NCBI GenBank assembly: GCA_964393825.1
Contig: CAYMUY010000003.1
Coordinates: 82,623 to 146,622 of the forward strand
Length of the DNA: 64,000 bases
Source: PFJX01 sp964393825
Lineage (GTDB): Bacteria; Pseudomonadota; Gammaproteobacteria; Burkholderiales; Thiobacillaceae
Reading direction: 5' to 3'
Numbering within the stretch: the first letter of the stretch is position 1; each line of letters opens with the position of its first letter. A model generated the notes under the pieces. The model was given only the letters and a program-made list of their open reading frames with translations. It searched no databases and had not been told where the DNA came from. Shown here one piece after another: positions 1 through 9,458 of this stretch. The position numbers and the translations under genes are program-made.

Positions 1-308
1 GTGCCATAGACCAGGCGGCCGACCCGCGCGTGCATGATGGCGCCGGCGCACATGACGCAGGGCTCCTGGGTGACGTAGAGCGTGCTGCCTGGCAGACGGT
101 AGTTGTTCAGGGTCAATCCGGCATCGCGCAGGGCCATGACTTCGGCGTGGGCCGTGGGGTCGCGGGCGGAGATGGGCTGGTTGTAGCCGCGGCCGACGAT
201 CTCGCCGTCGACCACCAGCACCGCGCCCACCGGCACCTCGCCAGCTGTCCAGGCGAGGCGCGCCTGCTCCAGGGCAACGCGCATGTAGTCGTTGTCGTCA
301 GGCATCAT
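1..308 (-). CDS. tadA: tRNA-specific adenosine deaminase TadA (3' part cut by window edge)
   Basis: The reverse strand encodes the N-terminal ~100 residues of a zinc-dependent cytidine/deoxycytidylate deaminase-fold protein. The zinc site is visible: a THAEV motif (His ligand and catalytic Glu) near residue 55 and PCVMC (two Cys ligands) near residue 85. This matches TadA, which converts adenosine 34 to inosine in the anticodon of tRNA-Arg. Two adjacent ATG codons (303-305 and 306-308) could start it. The gene overlaps the end of the upstream GIY-YIG gene by about 11 bases, which suggests co-transcription. The C-terminus lies outside the window, so the full length cannot be checked. Confidence 0.9.
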   Translation of the reverse strand, partial: MMPDDNDYMRVALEQARLAWTAGEVPVGAVLVVDGEIVGRGYNQPISARDPTAHAEVMALRDAGLTLNNYRLPGSTLYVTQEPCVMCAGAIMHARVGRLVYG

Positions 309-603
309 CGTGTTGCGGTGTGGCGGGCGGGACAGACGTGGCGCGGGGCGTGTTCTGGCCGGTCAGCGCCAGCTTGGCATCGCGGTCGAGTTTCTTGATC
401 GCCATTTCGCGCCGGCAGGCGTCCGCGCGGCTGGCGGCCTCCTCGCAATGCGCCAGCGTCACCGGCCGCCGCGCGCGGGTGTAGCGCGCGCCCAGCGCGC
501 CGCCGGCGTTGTGTTCGCGCAGGCGGCGGACCGGGTCGGTGGTGACGCCGGTATACAGCGTGTCGTCGGCGCAGCGCAGGATGTAGACGAACCAGCCCGG
601 CAC
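298..603 (-). CDS. GIY-YIG domain protein (UPF0213/YhbQ-like)
   Basis: A 101-residue protein with a single GIY-YIG nuclease domain. The opening strand reads VYILRCADDTLYTGVT (residues 6-21), the usual variant of the GIY...YIG pair in small stand-alone members, followed by the conserved Arg/His-rich RRLREHN segment. The YhbQ/UPF0213 family has this size; biological roles are poorly defined, with DNA-structure nuclease activity proposed. It lies between the EF-G-like gene and tadA with very short gaps, so it is probably part of one transcript. The Pro-rich C-terminal tail (after residue 85) looks unstructured. Confidence 0.8.
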   Translation of the reverse strand: MPGWFVYILRCADDTLYTGVTTDPVRRLREHNAGGALGARYTRARRPVTLAHCEEAASRADACRREMAIKKLDRDAKLALTGQNTPRATSVPPATPQHDDA

Positions 604-608
604 CGTGC

Positions 609-2648
609 TTACTGCTCGTCCGCTTCCGGTTTGAAGGCGGCGGCGAGTTGCTGCTGCACGTTGGGCGGCACCTGTTCGTGATGGCTGAATTCCAGGGTGT
701 AGGAGCCCTGGCCGCCGGTCAGCGCCTTCAGTCGCGATTGCAGGTTTTCCAGCTCCGCCAGCGGCGCCTGGCCGCTGACGATGAGCATGCCGCCGCGTCC
801 CGTCTCATGGCCGGTGATCTGGCCGCGACGACCGGAGAAATCGCCGCTGACGTCGCCGATGGCGGCTTCGGGCGCGGTCAGTTGCACCTGGACGATGGGT
901 TCCAGCACCACCGGGCGAGCCTGCGCGGCGGCTTCCAGGAAGGCTTTCTTGCCGGCGGTGACGAAGGCGATCTCCTTGCCGTCAACCGCGTGGCTCTTGC
1001 CGTCGTAGACGGTGACCTTCACATCCTGCATCGGAAAGCCGGCGACCGCGCCCTGTTCCATGGCCTGGCGCACGCCCTTTTCCACGGCGGCGATGAAGGG
1101 ACCGGGAATGACGCCGCCTTTCACCGCGTCGACGAACTCGAAGCCGCCGCCGCGCGGCATCGGCTCGATGCGCAGGTAGACCTCGCCGAACTGGCCGGCG
1201 CCGCCGGTCTGCTTCTTGTGGCGGTAGTGGCCTTCAGCGGGTTTGGTGATGGTCTCGCGGTAGGGAATGGTGGGCGGGTGGGTGTCCACTTCCAGGCGGA
1301 ATTGCTCGCGCATCCTTTCCAGCACGAACTTCAGGTGGTTTTCGCCCTGGCCGCGGATCACCGCCTCGTGCGTGGTGGGGTCGTGTTCGATGTGCAGGCC
1401 GGGGTCCTCCGCACGCAGGCGGTGCAGGATGTCTGAGAGCTTGTCGACCTCGTTCTGTTTCTTCGGCTTCACCGCCAGGCCGTAGACGGCGTGGGGGAAG
1501 TCGAGCGGGCGCATGTGGATGTGGTCGTCTTCCGGGGCGTCGTGCAGCACGTCGTCGAAGCCGAGGTCGTCGATCTTGGCCACCGCGCAAATGTCGCCCG
1601 GGACGCAGGCCTTCACTTCCTCCATTTGCTTGCCCTGGAGGCGATAGAGATGGTTGACCTTGAACGGCTTGCGCGATTCGCCGATGTAGAGCTGCGAGTC
1701 CGGGGTGACCGTGCCCTGGAAGACGCGGAACACGGCGGTCTTGCCGACATAGGGGTCGATTTCCACCTTGAACACATGCGCGAGCACGTGCTTGTCGGGA
1801 TCGGGTTCGGTGTTCAGCGACACCGCCGCTTCGCCTTCGCCCCGGACGAACAGGGGCGGGTTGCCTTCGGTGGGGTTGGGCAGCAGCTTGTCGATCACCT
1901 CGAGCAGTTCGGGGATGCCGGCACCACTGCTGGCGGAGACGAAACACACCGGGACCAGGTGGTTTTCCCGCAGGGCCTGCTCGAACGGGGCATGCAGTTG
2001 TTCCGGCGCCACCTCACCCTGTTCCAGGTAGAGGTTCATCAGGTCTTCGTCGACTTCCACGACCTGGTCGACCAGGGCGCGGTGGGCGTCCTCCACCGAG
2101 GAGAAGTCCGCTACGCCGCCGGGATTGAAGAAGCAGTCGGTGACCGTCTTGCCGCCACTGGCGGGCAGGTTGATCGGCAGGCACTCGCGGCCGAAGGCGG
2201 TCTGGATTTCGCCGAGCAGGGCGGCCAGGTCGAGACCTTCCGAATCGATCTTGTTGATCACGATCATGCGGCACAGCTTGCGCGTCTGCGCCCAGTGCAT
2301 CATGCGGTGGGCGGTGAGTTCCAGCCCTTTCTTCGGGTCGATCACCACCACCGCCGTTTCCACGGCATCGAGGGCGCACATGGCCTGCCCCATGAAATCG
2401 GGATAGCCGGGGGTGTCGAGCAGGTTGATCCGGTTGCCCTGGTGTTCGAGATGGGCGACGGCGACCTTGATCGAATGCTGGTGGTTCTTTTCCAGGACGT
2501 CATAGTCACAGACGGTGTTGCCGCGTTCCACGCTGCCCGCGGCGGGGATGGCGCCGGCAGCGGCGAGCAGGGCTTCGATCAGGCTGGTCTTGCCGGCACC
2601 GCCGTGGCCGACCAGGGCCAGGGTGCGAATGTTTTGCGAGGAGGTCAT
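609..2648 (-). CDS. EF-G-like translational GTPase (FusA2 type)
   Basis: A 679-residue translational GTPase. The G motifs are readable: GHGGAGKT (P-loop, residues 14-21), DTPGYPD (G3, near 79) and NKID (G4, near 132). EF-G domains II-V follow, including the domain IV segment HKKQTGGAGQFGEV near residue 480. The P-loop, overall length and lack of a canonical effector region fit the 'elongation factor G-like' (EF-G2/FusA2) group rather than the main fusA, which normally sits in the str operon with rpsL, rpsG and tuf; none of those is present. The role of this paralogue is uncertain. No strong Shine-Dalgarno sequence is visible before the ATG. Confidence 0.85.
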   Translation of the reverse strand: MTSSQNIRTLALVGHGGAGKTSLIEALLAAAGAIPAAGSVERGNTVCDYDVLEKNHQHSIKVAVAHLEHQGNRINLLDTPGYPDFMGQAMCALDAVETAVVVIDPKKGLELTAHRMMHWAQTRKLCRMIVINKIDSEGLDLAALLGEIQTAFGRECLPINLPASGGKTVTDCFFNPGGVADFSSVEDAHRALVDQVVEVDEDLMNLYLEQGEVAPEQLHAPFEQALRENHLVPVCFVSASSGAGIPELLEVIDKLLPNPTEGNPPLFVRGEGEAAVSLNTEPDPDKHVLAHVFKVEIDPYVGKTAVFRVFQGTVTPDSQLYIGESRKPFKVNHLYRLQGKQMEEVKACVPGDICAVAKIDDLGFDDVLHDAPEDDHIHMRPLDFPHAVYGLAVKPKKQNEVDKLSDILHRLRAEDPGLHIEHDPTTHEAVIRGQGENHLKFVLERMREQFRLEVDTHPPTIPYRETITKPAEGHYRHKKQTGGAGQFGEVYLRIEPMPRGGGFEFVDAVKGGVIPGPFIAAVEKGVRQAMEQGAVAGFPMQDVKVTVYDGKSHAVDGKEIAFVTAGKKAFLEAAAQARPVVLEPIVQVQLTAPEAAIGDVSGDFSGRRGQITGHETGRGGMLIVSGQAPLAELENLQSRLKALTGGQGSYTLEFSHHEQVPPNVQQQLAAAFKPEADEQ

Positions 2649-2696
2649 GATGGTTTGCGTGTGTGAGGTTGAGGAGAAAGGGCGCGGGCGAACGAA

Positions 2697-3458
2697 TCAG
2701 TTCGACTCGTTCAGCAGTTCCCCGCGATTGGTGATGAGGTCCCAGACCTGGGGGGCGACCCGCTGGATGTTGGGCAGGGCTTCCGCCGCCGTGGTGAGGC
2801 ACGGCACCCGCAGGCCGTGATACTCGACATCCGGCCCGATGCGGTGGAAGGTCACGCCGAAGCGCCCGAGCAGCCGCACTAGCGCCGGCTCCATGACCGC
2901 GTAGCAATGGCTGATGTGGTGCGCGTGGACCATGCGCATGACGGCGGCGAACAGTCCGAGTGAAATGTGCGGCAGGACGCGGCGCTCGTCTTCCTCGAAA
3001 TACACCTCGATGTCGGATGCGACACCGGCAAGGCTGCCGGCTTCACCGAGACGCCGTTTGAAGACCTTGGAGACGGCAAAACGCGATATTTCGCCCAGAT
3101 GCGCGCGAATGGCAATGTCCTGCTCAGGGTGGTCGAGCGCGCAATGTTCCTCGATGGGATAGGGGGCTTCCAGCTTTTCCCGGTCCGGCAGGACCAGGCG
3201 GGTGGTGGCGGCGTAGAGACCGGTGCGCAGGTGCCTGAGCAGGTAATGGTCCGAGCGGATGTCGTAGGCGTCTTCTTCGAGATAGATGACCTGGCCGTCG
3301 GCGTTGAGGATCTTCTTGCAATCCGACTCGGTCTCGAAGCCGGTTTCCAGCACATAGACCTGGTAGCGAAGCTGAAATACCTGCTCCCGCAGTTCATCGG
3401 TGTCGGCATGAACCAGTTCGAAGTAGTGGTTGAAAGCGGAAAGCAGATCCTGCTGCAT
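2697..3458 (-). CDS. PEP-CTERM/exosortase system-associated acyltransferase
   Basis: A 253-residue GNAT-like N-acyltransferase. The N-terminal part (FQLRYQVYVLETGFE, near residue 28) and the region around ISRFAVSKVFKRR (near 144) are characteristic of acyl-homoserine-lactone-synthase-like proteins annotated as PEP-CTERM/exosortase-associated acyltransferases. The family occurs in bacteria that make exosortase-sorted extracellular proteins and exopolysaccharide. No exosortase, PEP-CTERM protein or polysaccharide gene lies nearby, so here it stands apart from its usual partners. It is co-directional with the EF-G-like gene, with a 48-base gap. Confidence 0.75.
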   Translation of the reverse strand: MQQDLLSAFNHYFELVHADTDELREQVFQLRYQVYVLETGFETESDCKKILNADGQVIYLEEDAYDIRSDHYLLRHLRTGLYAATTRLVLPDREKLEAPYPIEEHCALDHPEQDIAIRAHLGEISRFAVSKVFKRRLGEAGSLAGVASDIEVYFEEDERRVLPHISLGLFAAVMRMVHAHHISHCYAVMEPALVRLLGRFGVTFHRIGPDVEYHGLRVPCLTTAAEALPNIQRVAPQVWDLITNRGELLNESN

Positions 3459-3650
3459 GTCGTGGAGGGTTTGCCGACGTATTTTTCTGTCAGGGTAGCG
3501 AAGCGGATGGAGAAGGTAAACAAGCCGATGCTGTCCGCAAGGAGATCGTCATGGGGAAACGCCGGCGTACGGAGGGTAAAAAATCATCTTGCACCGCAAC
3601 ACGAGTGCCGTTAGCGTGCGATCCAGCGTCAACTCTCCACTGAATGCGAT

Positions 3651-6374
3651 ATGAAGCGTGATCCTCTTGCCGTTACGGCCCTTTACTCGGGGAACGCAGA
3701 TTATCTGGAGGCGCTCGGGGCGGAAAACCCGGAACTGGCGCCGCTGACGGCTTCCACGTCGCCCGCGGCGATGCGATTCCCGAAGAAGGAGGCGATGGAA
3801 GTCTCCGACCTGCCCTTGTTGAAGTGCGAGGCGAGCCAGGTGGGGGTGCTGCAGTTGATCAACGCCTACCGCTTTCGCGGTTTTCATGCGGCGGATCTGG
3901 ACCCCCTGCATTGCGTCATGCCGCCGCAGCTTCCCGAACTGGACGCGAGCAACCACGGTCTTACTGCCGCCGAGCTGGATCAGGAGTTCGATACCGGTTC
4001 GCTGGTCGGGCCCGCGCGCGACAGTCTGCGCAACATCATCGCGCGCTTGCGCCGCGCGTATTGCGGCACCCTGTCGCTGGAGTACATGCACCTCACGGAT
4101 ACCGCGCAGAAACGCTGGCTGCAGCAGCGGGTGGAGGGTGATGCCGGCCTGGAGATGGAGCCGCCCCTGCAACGCTGGCTGCTGGGGCAGCTCACCGCGG
4201 CGGAGACGCTGGAAAAGACCTTGCATACCCGCTATGTCGGCCAGAAGCGCTTCTCCCTGGAGGGGGGCGAATCGCTGATCCCCCTGCTCAATTACCTCCT
4301 GGAACTGGGCGCGCGGACGGGTTTGCGCGAAGTCGGCATTGGCATGGCGCATCGCGGCCGCCTGAACGTGCTGCACAACGTGCTGCGGCGTTCGGTGATC
4401 GAGTTGTTCGAGCGCACCCATCAGGCCGGCAACACGCAGCGTACCGGCGACGTGAAATATCACCAGGGTTTCGCCTCCGACCTGGATACCGCCGGCGGGC
4501 CGATCCGCGCGGTGGTCTCGTTCAATCCCTCGCACCTGGAAATCGTCAATCCGGTGGTCGAGGGCTGGGTGCGCGCACAGCAGCAACGGCGCGGCGACCA
4601 TGATGGCAGGCAGGTGATGCCGATCATCATCCACGGCGATGCCGCCATCGCCGGCCAGGGCGTGGTGATGGAAACCCTCAACATGGCCGCCACCCGCGGC
4701 TTCAGCACCGGCGGCACCCTGCACATTGTGATCAACAACCAGATCGGTTTCACCACGTCCGACCCGCGTGACGCCCGCTCCACCCTGTATTGCACCGACG
4801 TGATGAAGATCGTCGAAGCGCCGGTCCTGCACGTCAACGGCGACGATCCCGAGGCCGTGCTGCGGGCGGCGCGGATCGCGCTGGAATACCGGATGACCTA
4901 CCAGCGCGACATCGCCATCGACCTGGTCTGCTATCGCCGCCTGGGACACAACGAGCAGGACGAGCCGATGGTCACGCAACCGCTGATGTACCGTCGCATC
5001 CAGGCCCTGCCCAGCACCCGTACCCTGTATGCGCAGCGGCTGGCCGAGATGGATGTGGTGGATGCCGCTTCGGCGGAGGCCATGGTGCTGAGCTACCGCG
5101 CCAGCCTGGATGCCCGCATCGGCCGCCAGGCCGACGCGAAGAGTCCGTTCGCACCGGACTGGAGTCCCTACAAGAACACCCACTGGCGCCATCCCGCCAC
5201 GACCGCCATTCCCCTGCAGCGGCTGCAGGCGCTGGCGCAGCGCCTGACCACCCTGCCCGACGATTTCGTCCTGCACCCGCGGGTGGAGAAGATCATCGAT
5301 GATCGCCGCCAGATGGGGGAGGGCACGCTGCCGCTGGACTGGGGCATGGCGGAAACCCTGGCCTACGCCAGCCTGCTCGCCGACGGCACGCCGGTTCGCC
5401 TGACCGGCCAGGACTCCGGTCGCGGCACCTTCTTTCACCGTCACGCCGTGCTGCATGACCAGAAACGCGAGCGCTGGGATGACGGCGTCTACATCCCGCT
5501 GCAGAACCTGATTCCCGGTCAGGCCAATTTCCTGGTGGTGGATTCCCTGCTTTCTGAAGAGGCGGTGCTGGGCTTCGAATACGGCTACGCCAGCGCCGCG
5601 CCGGACCAGCTGGTGATCTGGGAGGCGCAGTTCGGCGACTTCGTCAATGGCGCCCAGGTGGTGGTGGACCAGTTCATCGCCGCCGCCGAAACCAAATGGG
5701 GCCTGCTCTCCGGCCTGACCCTGTTCCTGCCGCACGGTTATGAAGGGCAGGGCCCGGAGCATTCCTCCGGCCGGATCGAGCGTTTCCTGCAACTCGCCGC
5801 CCACGACAACATCCAGATCACGCAGCCCACCACGCCGGCGCAGATGTTCCACCTGTTGCGCCGCCAGGTGGTGCGCCCCTACCGCAAGCCGCTGATCGTG
5901 TTCACGCCGAAAAGTCTGCTGCGCCATCCGGATGCCAGTTCCCGCCTGGACGAACTGGTGTCCAGCGCCTTCCAGCCGGTGATCGACGAGATCGAGGCCC
6001 TGGACCCCGAGCAGGTCACCCGGCTCATCTTCTGTTCCGGCCGGCTCTACTACGACCTGCTGCGCGGACGCCAGGCCCAGGCAATCGAAGACATCGCCAT
6101 CATCCGCGTCGAACAGCTGTATCCCTGGCCGGACCTGGAGATTGAAGCGATCCTGGCGCGTTATCCAAAGGTGGACGACATCGTCTGGGCGCAGGACGAA
6201 CCGCTCAACCAGGGGGCCTGGCGCTATGCCGCCTATCCCATCCGGCTCGCCACCGGGATCACGCTGCGTTATGCCGGGCGACCCGAGTCGTCCTCGCCCG
6301 CCGCCGGCTATCTCAGCCTGCACAAGCAGTTGCAGGAGGATATCCTGCGGGTGGCGCTGGGCCCCAGACCCTGA
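3651..6374 (+). CDS. sucA: 2-oxoglutarate dehydrogenase E1 component
   Basis: A 907-residue thiamine-diphosphate-dependent E1 subunit that decarboxylates 2-oxoglutarate in the citric acid cycle. The family landmarks are present: FRGFHAADLDPL near residue 77, GMAHRGRLNVLHNVL near 226 (TPP/substrate region), HGDAAIAGQGVVMETLNM near 327 and FLPHGYEGQGPEHSSGR near 690. Length is normal. sucB (E2) and lpd (E3) usually follow immediately, but the next gene is a PhoU-like protein on the same strand. The complex would therefore have to be completed by genes elsewhere, or this E1 acts separately. The start ATG has no clear Shine-Dalgarno sequence. Confidence 0.95.
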   Translation: MKRDPLAVTALYSGNADYLEALGAENPELAPLTASTSPAAMRFPKKEAMEVSDLPLLKCEASQVGVLQLINAYRFRGFHAADLDPLHCVMPPQLPELDASNHGLTAAELDQEFDTGSLVGPARDSLRNIIARLRRAYCGTLSLEYMHLTDTAQKRWLQQRVEGDAGLEMEPPLQRWLLGQLTAAETLEKTLHTRYVGQKRFSLEGGESLIPLLNYLLELGARTGLREVGIGMAHRGRLNVLHNVLRRSVIELFERTHQAGNTQRTGDVKYHQGFASDLDTAGGPIRAVVSFNPSHLEIVNPVVEGWVRAQQQRRGDHDGRQVMPIIIHGDAAIAGQGVVMETLNMAATRGFSTGGTLHIVINNQIGFTTSDPRDARSTLYCTDVMKIVEAPVLHVNGDDPEAVLRAARIALEYRMTYQRDIAIDLVCYRRLGHNEQDEPMVTQPLMYRRIQALPSTRTLYAQRLAEMDVVDAASAEAMVLSYRASLDARIGRQADAKSPFAPDWSPYKNTHWRHPATTAIPLQRLQALAQRLTTLPDDFVLHPRVEKIIDDRRQMGEGTLPLDWGMAETLAYASLLADGTPVRLTGQDSGRGTFFHRHAVLHDQKRERWDDGVYIPLQNLIPGQANFLVVDSLLSEEAVLGFEYGYASAAPDQLVIWEAQFGDFVNGAQVVVDQFIAAAETKWGLLSGLTLFLPHGYEGQGPEHSSGRIERFLQLAAHDNIQITQPTTPAQMFHLLRRQVVRPYRKPLIVFTPKSLLRHPDASSRLDELVSSAFQPVIDEIEALDPEQVTRLIFCSGRLYYDLLRGRQAQAIEDIAIIRVEQLYPWPDLEIEAILARYPKVDDIVWAQDEPLNQGAWRYAAYPIRLATGITLRYAGRPESSSPAAGYLSLHKQLQEDILRVALGPRP

Positions 6375-6462
6375 TTCCGGGCATTAGCGCGGGTCTGAAG
6401 CATGTGGCCGAGCGGGAGATTCGCTAAGCTTCGCCCCGAATCCATTAGCCGGAGCTCACGTC

Positions 6463-7125
6463 ATGAGTGAATCGAGACATGTGTTGAATGTCAGGAAGAC
6501 TTCCATCGAGGCCTGCCTCGCGACCTTGTTCCAGCGGGTCGACGCCGCCCTTGCCAGCGCCATGGACGGCCTTGGCCGCCGCGATGCGGCGGTCTGCGCC
6601 GAGGTGGTGAGCGGGGATGCCGAAATCAACGCGTTGCGCCTGCGCGTCGAGCAGGATTGCCTGCTGGCCATTGCCTCGCAGCAACCCGTGGCGCACGACC
6701 TGCGCGATCTCGTCGCCGACATGCGGATGGCCTCCGAGCTGGAGCGGATGGGCGACCATGCCAGCGGCATCGCTGTCAGCCTCCAGTACATGGACGATGC
6801 CGGGCTTGATCGCGTCGGACTGGCGACGATCGTGGAGATGTCCGGACTCGGCCGGCGGATGCTCAGCGATGCCCGCGCGGCGCACGAGCTTGGCGACACG
6901 GCGCGGGCCCGCGCTGTCGGCGCCATGGATGACCCGCTCGATGCGCTGATGCGGCGGATGGAGGAACAGGTGATGGCCGCCATGCGCGCGGATCCCGCCC
7001 TGGTCAACAATGGCTCGCGCATGCTCTGGGTGGCCCACCATCTGGAACGCTTTGGCGACCGCGCCACCAACCTTGCCGAACTTACCCTGTTCCGCGTCGA
7101 AGGCGTCATCGAGGAACTTGATTGA
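6463..7125 (+). CDS. PhoU-domain protein
   Basis: A 220-residue all-helical protein with two PhoU repeats. The signature ERMGDHASGIA (near residue 92) and the second-repeat counterpart LERFGDRATNLAEL (near 190) contain the conserved E-R-x-(G/A)-D metal-binding motif. PhoU proteins usually modulate PhoR/Pst phosphate signalling. No pst or pho gene is adjacent; instead a cation:proton antiporter follows after about 50 bases. PhoU-like domains are also found with Na/phosphate cotransporters and other ion carriers, so a role tied to the antiporter is possible but is an inference. Confidence 0.85.
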   Translation: MSESRHVLNVRKTSIEACLATLFQRVDAALASAMDGLGRRDAAVCAEVVSGDAEINALRLRVEQDCLLAIASQQPVAHDLRDLVADMRMASELERMGDHASGIAVSLQYMDDAGLDRVGLATIVEMSGLGRRMLSDARAAHELGDTARARAVGAMDDPLDALMRRMEEQVMAAMRADPALVNNGSRMLWVAHHLERFGDRATNLAELTLFRVEGVIEELD

Positions 7126-7176
7126 CATCGTTCGGCCTGTGCTTCTGGCTGTCCCCTCGTTTTCCGGAACCTTTCC

Positions 7177-8988
7177 ATGATTGAACACATGTTGGTCGGC
7201 CTGTCCGCCGTGCTGGCCCTGGGCACCCTCGCCCAGTGGCTGGGCTGGCGTTTCGGCTTTCCCTCCATCCTCCTGCTGTTGCTGTTTGGCATCCTGGCGG
7301 GGCCGGTGGGCGGCCTGGTGCAGCCGGCGCAGATGCTGGGCAATCTCCTCTACCCGGTGGTGTCCCTGGCGGTGGCGTTGATCCTGTTCGAAGGCGGCCT
7401 GAGCCTTTCGGTCAAGGAGTTCCGCGCCGTCGGCGGCATCGTCGCCCGCCTGGTGACGGTGGGCATGTTGGTGACCTGGGGCCTCACCCTGCTGGCGGCG
7501 CACTGGCTGCTCGGCCTGGATTGGCCGATGGCGGTGTTGCTGGGGGCGGTGCTGGTGGTGTCCGGGCCCACCGTGGTGGTGCCCATGCTGCATCACATCC
7601 GGCCCACCGGCGTTAGCGGCCCGGCACTCAAGTGGGAGGGCATCGTCATCGATCCGGTCGGCGCGGTGCTGGCGGTGCTGGTGTTCGAAGCCCTGATCTC
7701 GGGCCAGGCCACGGGGACGGAGATCGCCACCAAGCTGGGCATGACGGCCGCCACCGGCACGCTCCTGGGGCTCGCCGGCGCCGTGGCCATGGTGCTGATG
7801 TTGAAGCGCAACTGGCTGCCGGACGACCTGCACGTGCCGATGATGGTGTCGCTGGTGGTGGTGGTGTTCACCGCCTCCGATCTGCTGCAATCCGAGTCGG
7901 GCCTGCTGGCGGTGACGGTGCTGGGCTTCGCCATGGCCAACCAGAAATACGTGCAGGTCCAGCACATCGTGACCTTCAAGGAAAACCTGCGGGTGATGCT
8001 GATCGGCAGCATCTTCATACTCCTGGCGGCCAACCTGAAGGCCACCGACCTGCTCTCGCTGGGTTTGGGCAGCCTGGCGTTTCTTGCCGTATTGCTGTTG
8101 CTGGTGCGGCCGGCGGCGGTGTTCATCGCCACCCTGGGCACGCGGCTGACGACGAGGGAAAAATGGTTCATGTCCTGGCTGGCGCCGCGCGGCATCGTGG
8201 CGGCGGCGGTCGCCTCGGTGTTCGCCCTGCGCCTGGACGAACTGGGCTATCCCGGCGCCGACCGCCTGGTGGCCGTCACCTTCTTCGTCATCATCGGCAC
8301 CGTGGTGGTCTACGGCCTGACCTCGGCGACGCTGGCCCGGCGCCTGGGGCTGACCAAGTCCGGCGCCGACGGGGTACTGGTGCTCGGCGGCCATACCTGG
8401 GTGCGCGGCATCGCCAGGATGCTGCATGACGAAAAGGTGCCGGTGATGCTGGTGGACAACAACTGGTACAGCGTCCGCCAGGCGCGCATGGACGGCATTC
8501 CCGCCTTCTACTCCAACGTCTATTCGGACGCGGTGCTGGAGCGGGTGGAACTCGGCGGCATCGGTCGCCTGCTGGCCATGACCGGCAACGACGAGGTCAA
8601 CTCCCTGGTGGCGCTGCACTTCACGCCCATCTTCGAACGCAACAACATCTACCAGCTCGCCCCCGAGGAGCAGAAGCTCAGCGGTGCCGTCTCCGGGCAT
8701 CTGCGCGGCCGTTCATTGTTCGGCGAAGGGCTGACCCATTCCGAACTGAGCCGGCGTTCCTTCAGTGGCTGGACCCTGAAGAAGACCCGGGTCGGCGAAA
8801 GCTTCGATTACCAGGCCTATCTCGATCGCTACGCCGGCCAGGTGGTGCCGCTCTTCCTCATCGGTGAAAAGGGGCGCTTGTCGGTGGTCGCGGCCGGTGA
8901 TGCCGTGAAGCCCGTCCCGGGCCAGACCATGATCAGCCTGGTCAAGCCGTTGCCGAAGCCGGAGGGGGCACCGGCGGACAGGCAGTGA
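7177..8988 (+). CDS. CPA1-type cation:proton antiporter with C-terminal RCK (TrkA-N) domain
   Basis: A 603-residue integral membrane protein. The first ~395 residues form about 12 hydrophobic segments with Na/H exchanger motifs (LFEGGLSL near residue 70; SGPTVVVPML near 128; EGIVIDPVGAV near 150, carrying the buried acidic residue). A cytoplasmic NAD-binding TrkA-N/RCK fold follows, starting at GVLVLGGHTWVRGIARML near 403. This is the NhaP/CvrA-like architecture: proton-coupled Na or K efflux gated by nucleotide. It follows the PhoU-like gene closely and is probably co-transcribed with it. The ion specificity cannot be read from the sequence. Confidence 0.88.
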   Translation: MIEHMLVGLSAVLALGTLAQWLGWRFGFPSILLLLLFGILAGPVGGLVQPAQMLGNLLYPVVSLAVALILFEGGLSLSVKEFRAVGGIVARLVTVGMLVTWGLTLLAAHWLLGLDWPMAVLLGAVLVVSGPTVVVPMLHHIRPTGVSGPALKWEGIVIDPVGAVLAVLVFEALISGQATGTEIATKLGMTAATGTLLGLAGAVAMVLMLKRNWLPDDLHVPMMVSLVVVVFTASDLLQSESGLLAVTVLGFAMANQKYVQVQHIVTFKENLRVMLIGSIFILLAANLKATDLLSLGLGSLAFLAVLLLLVRPAAVFIATLGTRLTTREKWFMSWLAPRGIVAAAVASVFALRLDELGYPGADRLVAVTFFVIIGTVVVYGLTSATLARRLGLTKSGADGVLVLGGHTWVRGIARMLHDEKVPVMLVDNNWYSVRQARMDGIPAFYSNVYSDAVLERVELGGIGRLLAMTGNDEVNSLVALHFTPIFERNNIYQLAPEEQKLSGAVSGHLRGRSLFGEGLTHSELSRRSFSGWTLKKTRVGESFDYQAYLDRYAGQVVPLFLIGEKGRLSVVAAGDAVKPVPGQTMISLVKPLPKPEGAPADRQ

Positions 8989-9032
8989 GCCGGCGACGCA
9001 GCAGCGGGCGCATTCAACGGCCGTTTCCGGGT

Positions 9033-9410
9033 TCAAGGCCGTTCGCGGGTGCGCTTGCGTAGTTCGTGGTGAACGGCCAGCAACAGCGCGACCGGCAGCA
9101 GAAAGCCGATCAGGAACGGGGCCAGTGTCAGCAGCCGCTCGAACCAGCCCACTTCCGCCGTCATGGTGTTCCAGACCGTCGCGACCAGCGGTAGGAGGGT
9201 GAACAGCAGGGTAGGGAGGAGAAACCAGAGGCTGCCCTTGCCACCGGCCTTGGCCAGGCGCACCGAGAAATAGGACACCAGCGCGACCACCAGCGCCGAC
9301 ACGGCCCCCCAGGCCATGCCGAACAGGCCGGCAATGACGCCGCCGATCTGCGCGACGAGGAGCAGGGCGATCACCACGGTGATGAGCTGTCTGAGGGTCT
9401 TGTCGGTCAT
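9033..9410 (-). CDS. small hypothetical inner-membrane protein
   Basis: A 125-residue protein dominated by four hydrophobic stretches (about residues 10-30, 33-50, 63-80 and 92-112) and ending in a basic tail (HHELRKRTRERP), which places the C-terminus in the cytoplasm. I do not recognise the family. The ATG at 9408-9410 is preferred over the upstream in-frame ATG at 9420-9422 because a GGAG motif lies six bases before it. It is convergent with the antiporter gene. No function can be assigned. Confidence 0.6.
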   Translation of the reverse strand: MTDKTLRQLITVVIALLLVAQIGGVIAGLFGMAWGAVSALVVALVSYFSVRLAKAGGKGSLWFLLPTLLFTLLPLVATVWNTMTAEVGWFERLLTLAPFLIGFLLPVALLLAVHHELRKRTRERP

Positions 9411-9458
9411 GGCGGACTCCATGGGGCGAGTGTGCGGTGAGGTGTGATGGGCGCGGTG

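Noticed and set aside
3549..6323. A 924-codon open frame on the reverse strand across sucA
   Set aside because: It mirrors sucA in high-GC DNA, has no recognisable domain and is rich in His, Gln and Arg as expected of a shadow frame.
6445..8700. A 751-codon reverse-strand frame across the PhoU-like and antiporter genes
   Set aside because: Low-complexity His/Gln/Arg composition with no motifs; the plus-strand genes are clear.
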